A stretch of 64,000 bases of DNA from Pipra filicauda (Eukaryota; Chordata; Aves; Passeriformes; Pipridae): contig NW_024104331.1 of the NCBI RefSeq assembly GCF_003945595.2, positions 1,765,207-1,829,206 on the forward strand, in the 5' to 3' direction. A model generated the notes under the pieces. It was given only the letters and a program-made list of their open reading frames with translations, did no database searches and was not told the origin of the DNA. Below, one piece after another: positions 61,901 through 64,000 of this stretch. The first letter of the stretch is position 1. Every line of letters starts with the position of its first letter. Made by a program: the position numbers and the translations under genes.

Positions 61901-63848
61901 TTCATCTTGCTGAGCCTTGCAGGGGCCAACAAAGCCCTGAACCACAGCACAGCCATTGCATAACCACGATCAGATGACTCCTGAATTAAGGAAGAGATGA
62001 AAGACCCTTATCCCACTCTGCCAGCAGCAAGCTGGGGCCTGGGCAGCCTCTGCTGCAGACCCCAGTTCCCTTTTGGCTGCCCTAGAAGGCCGGGTTTGGT
62101 ATTTTTCCAATGCCTGTTCTCCCAGTTGTTCTGTTGTTCTTGGCCCATGAATCACCTCAGTGGAGCAATTCAATCGTGGCTTGTTCTTATGCTGTTGCCC
62201 TGGCTAGCACAGGGCAGGTATGACTTGTTCCCAGCACTTAAGCATGTCCTGGAGTACATTCTGTTCAAGGTTAGAATAAGTTTTTAAAGTAGCTGTTGCT
62301 CTCAGTCCCGGCTGCCCGGGCTCTGGTGGGGTCTCTCATCAATGTTATCATCTCGCTCCGAAGATAAACTAAAGACACAGCACCCCTGTGGCCAGCAAAG
62401 GTGTTCTGCGCGCACAGGAAACAGGGGGTTCCATCCCGTGCCAAGATTCCCCTCGTGGATTCCCTCATGCTCACAGCAGAGGTTCCAACTCCATCCCGTG
62501 CTTCCTCCCCGCAGCCGACGACATCAAGCCGTGCCCGCGCTGCAGCGCCTACATCATCAAGATGAACGACGGGAGCTGCAACCACATGACGTGTGCCGTG
62601 TGTGGCTGCGAGTTCTGCTGGCTCTGCATGAAGGAGATCTCGGATCTGCATTACCTCAGGTGAGGAGGAGGGAGCAGCACACCGGGGTTCCCCAGCCTGT
62701 ACCCCGTGCAGCGCTACAGGCTGGGACAGAGTGGCTGGAGAGCAGCCAGGGAGAGAGGGAGCTGGGAGTTTGGATTGACAGGAAGCTGAACATGAGCCAG
62801 CAGTGTGCCCAGGTGGCCAAGAAGGCCAATAGCATCCTGGCCTGTGTCAGGAACAGTGTGGCCAACAGGTCCAAGGAAGTGATTCTTCCCCTGGACTCAG
62901 CACTGGTGAGGCCACCCCTGGAGTGCTGTGTCCAGTTCTGGGCCCCTCAGTTCAGGAAGGACATTGAGGGGCTGGAGCAGGTCCAGAGAAGAGCAACAAG
63001 GCTGGGGAAGGGACTGGAGCACAAGTCCTATGAGGAGAGGCTGAGGGAGCTGGGGCTGTTCAGCCTGGAGAAGAGGAGGCTCAGGGGAGACCTCCTCACT
63101 CTCTGCAACTCCCTGAGAGGAGGGGGGAGCCAGGGGGGGGTTGGTCTCTTTTCCCAGGCAGTGATCAGCAAGACAAGAAGGCTCAGTCTTAAGCTGTGCC
63201 AGGGGAGGTTTAGGTTAGATATTAGGAGGAATTTCTTTCCAGAGAGGGTGCTCAGCCATTGGAATGGGCTGCCCAGGGAAGTGGTGGATTCTCCATCCCT
63301 GGAGGTTTTTAAGATAAGACTGGATGTGGCATCAGTGCCATGGGCTGGGAACCACAGCGGGGTTGGATCAAGGGTTGGACTTGATGATCTCAGAGGTTCC
63401 CACTTTACGGTGGCATGCTCTTCCACACCAAAACAAAAAAGCTCCTGATACTATTCTTTTGAGAGCTCTTGGTCTACTGGATGTTAAACACAGACCTGGT
63501 AATGTGATTGATCATCACCTTGATGAAAAATTAATCTTGATAGGGGGAAGAGAGAAACCTCTTTTGTGTTGTCTACCTACTTCCTAAATTTTGGGTTTTA
63601 TTTATGTGGAAGTTGAACTTGGGGTTCTTGGGAACATTTAGGAATTGCTGTGGTGTTAATGTCATTTTTTCCCCCTCCCACGAAGCCCCTCTGGCTGTAC
63701 ATTCTGGGGCAAAAAGCCATGGAGTCGTAAAAAGAAGATTCTCTGGCAGCTGGGCACGTTGATCGGGGCTCCTGTGGGCATTTCCCTCATTGCTGGCATT
63801 GCCATTCCTGCCATGGTCATTGGCATCCCTGTGTACGTGGGGAGGAAG
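55385..63848 (+). CDS. RNF19B: RNF19B, RBR E3 ubiquitin ligase (5' part, 4 coding exons, runs off right end)
   Basis: RNF19B is a membrane-anchored RING-between-RING ubiquitin ligase linked to NK-cell cytotoxicity. Four exons (55,385-55,950; 60,599-60,804; 62,515-62,659; 63,686-63,848) join in frame to 360 residues; human is about 732 aa, so half the gene lies beyond the window. Order: a basic and Pro-rich N-terminus with a long Pro run (70-80), RING1 from C95-x2-C98 to C142, an IBR in exon 2 ([19 protein letters not shown]), RING2 in exon 3 (CPRCSAY...[19 protein letters not shown]), where C279 is the expected thioester cysteine, and the first membrane helix in exon 4. Exons 2-4 are nearly identical to human. 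The gene follows AK2 as in mammals. Confidence 0.96.
55990..56450. repeat. Degenerate 60-70 bp tandem repeat in RNF19B intron 1
   Basis: Blocks with CTGGGACAGC(T/G)TGGGGA, a GGAGGGA(T/C)CTGC stretch, TGTCCC and GTAGG(A/G)TG(C/T)TG recur about six times at roughly 60-70 bp spacing. The copies are well diverged. Confidence 0.75.
58024..58132. repeat. Two-copy 55-bp tandem duplication
   Basis: GTAGGGCTGGGG...CTGGGTGTCACCCC(T/C)(G/A)CCAAGGTG is present twice in a row with some substitutions, in RNF19B intron 1. Confidence 0.85.
58307..58320. promoter_or_regulatory. RFX-type X-box motif in RNF19B intron 1
   Basis: GTTGCCATGGAAAC differs at one position from the palindromic X-box GTTGCCATGGCAAC. 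Binding is inferred only. Confidence 0.35.
59165..59285 (-). mobile_element. CR1 LINE fragment
   Basis: GGTTGAAAGGGACCTTAAAGATCATCTTATCCCACCCC followed by GGACACCTTGCACTAGACCAGGTTGCTCCAAGCCC is reverse-complement CR1 3' region. It is diverged and truncated. Confidence 0.93.
60072..60087 (+). repeat. G16 homopolymer
   Basis: Sixteen consecutive Gs follow GGAACT and precede TGTGCC. It could form intermolecular or slipped G-quadruplexes and is error-prone to sequence. Confidence 0.9.
60599..60804 (+). CDS. RNF19B: RNF19B coding exon 2 (IBR)
   Basis: This exon completes Gly189 and encodes [20 protein letters not shown] through SYGQESGP (190-257). It carries the IBR zinc-ligand pattern with [14 protein letters not shown]. 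Confidence 0.96.
60805..62514 (+). other. RNF19B: RNF19B intron 2
   Basis: This 1.7-kb intron has a CR1 fragment immediately after exon 2. No additional exon is recognised in the remainder. Confidence 0.75.
60825..60915 (-). mobile_element. CR1 fragment 20 bp after RNF19B exon 2
   Basis: GTAGAGTATCCTCAGCTGGGAGGGACCCACTAAGGTCATTGAATCCCAACTCCTTGCCC and ACAGGACAGCCCCAAGAATC is reverse-complement CR1 3' end. It begins about 20 bp from the exon 2 donor. Confidence 0.92.
62515..62659 (+). CDS. RNF19B: RNF19B coding exon 3 (RING2)
   Basis: This exon completes Ala258 and encodes [20 protein letters not shown] through ISDLHYL. The Cys after DGS in CNHMTC is the catalytic cysteine position of RBR ligases. 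Confidence 0.96.
62660..63685 (+). other. RNF19B: RNF19B intron 3
   Basis: This is a 1,026-bp intron, about two thirds of which is the CR1 copy at 62,708-63,405. Confidence 0.8.
62708..63405 (+). mobile_element. CR1 LINE with remnant reverse-transcriptase C-terminus
   Basis: The plus-strand translation carries [20 protein letters not shown], then [20 protein letters not shown] and [20 protein letters not shown]. These are the C-terminal end of the CR1 ORF2 reverse transcriptase. It is followed by CR1 3' UTR (GGGAAGTGGTGGATTCTCC, GGTTGGACTTGATGATCT). The octamer tail is missing or eroded. The frame is open over this remnant but lacks the endonuclease and polymerase core, so it is inactive. 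Confidence 0.95.
63686..63848 (+). CDS. RNF19B: RNF19B coding exon 4 (first transmembrane helix)
   Basis: This exon completes Ser306 and encodes [20 protein letters not shown], then a hydrophobic helix (about 327-357, [20 protein letters not shown]...), and ends VGRK in phase 0 before GTAAGT. Confidence 0.95.
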
Positions 63849-64000
63849 GTAAGTGTGGGGAGCAGAGGGGTTTGGGGGCGTTCCCTGTGCTCGAGGCATC
63901 CAACCAGAAATTTAGAGCTGATATGAAGGGTGGATCTTGCAACAGAAGCAAAATTCAGTTGTCTCTTCTAAAGCTTGTCTTATCTCCTGGGCTTTGTGTG
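63849..64000 (+). other. RNF19B: Start of RNF19B intron 4 (window edge)
   Basis: Sequence after donor AAG|GTAAGT contains no exon. The remaining RNF19B coding exons lie beyond the window. Confidence 0.8.

Noticed and set aside
62342..63448. 368-aa open frame spanning RNF19B exon 3 and the CR1
   Set aside because: It reads exon 3 in the wrong frame and then the CR1 reverse-transcriptase tail. It is a chance fusion, not a gene.

Overview
This window is nuclear DNA from a bird, probably a gene-dense, GC-rich microchromosome. It holds five vertebrate protein-coding genes with GT/AG-bounded exons, CpG-island promoters and short introns. Several interspersed repeats are avian CR1 LINE fragments, some ending in the CR1 3' terminal octamer repeat (ATTCTATG-type). 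GC-rich minisatellites are frequent. There is no bacterial operon structure, CRISPR array, intact virus or recognisable RNA gene. I cannot name the species.

Layout, left to right. (1) 1-15,135, minus strand: the 5' end of MACF1. Two alternative coding first exons (9,999-10,092 and 14,865-15,084) both end in phase 1 after a G and so can join the same downstream exon, which lies left of the window. A CpG island at about 15.9-17.5 kb is the likely promoter for the 15-kb exon. (2) 22,107-23,259, minus: NDUFS5, complete in two coding exons (106 aa). (3) 24,830-28,500, minus: AZIN2, complete in nine coding exons (458 aa), with a probable 5' non-coding exon ending at 29,926. (4) 31,812-36,160, plus: AK2, complete in six coding exons (248 aa), with an internal splice donor and a downstream terminal exon at 38,107 that would give the shorter AK2B-type C-terminus. 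(5) 55,385 to beyond 64,000, plus: RNF19B, first four coding exons (RING1-IBR-RING2 and the first membrane segment). About 16-18 kb between AK2 and RNF19B contain no gene I can recognise.

The genes are not one pathway. MACF1 is a cytoskeletal crosslinker. NDUFS5 is a complex I subunit of the mitochondrial intermembrane space, and AK2 is the adenylate kinase of that same compartment. AZIN2 regulates polyamine synthesis and uptake. RNF19B is a membrane-anchored RBR ubiquitin ligase. Compared with human chromosome 1p, AZIN2-AK2-RNF19B and NDUFS5-MACF1 are two separate blocks several megabases apart; here they are about 1.6 kb apart.

No previously undescribed molecular system stands out. The observations most worth a second look are the paired MACF1 first exons, the CACGCCC/octamer arrays shared by two promoters, the inverted-repeat minisatellite in the likely AZIN2 3' UTR, the AK2 alternative 3' exons, and the loss of several PLP/catalytic residues in AZIN2.
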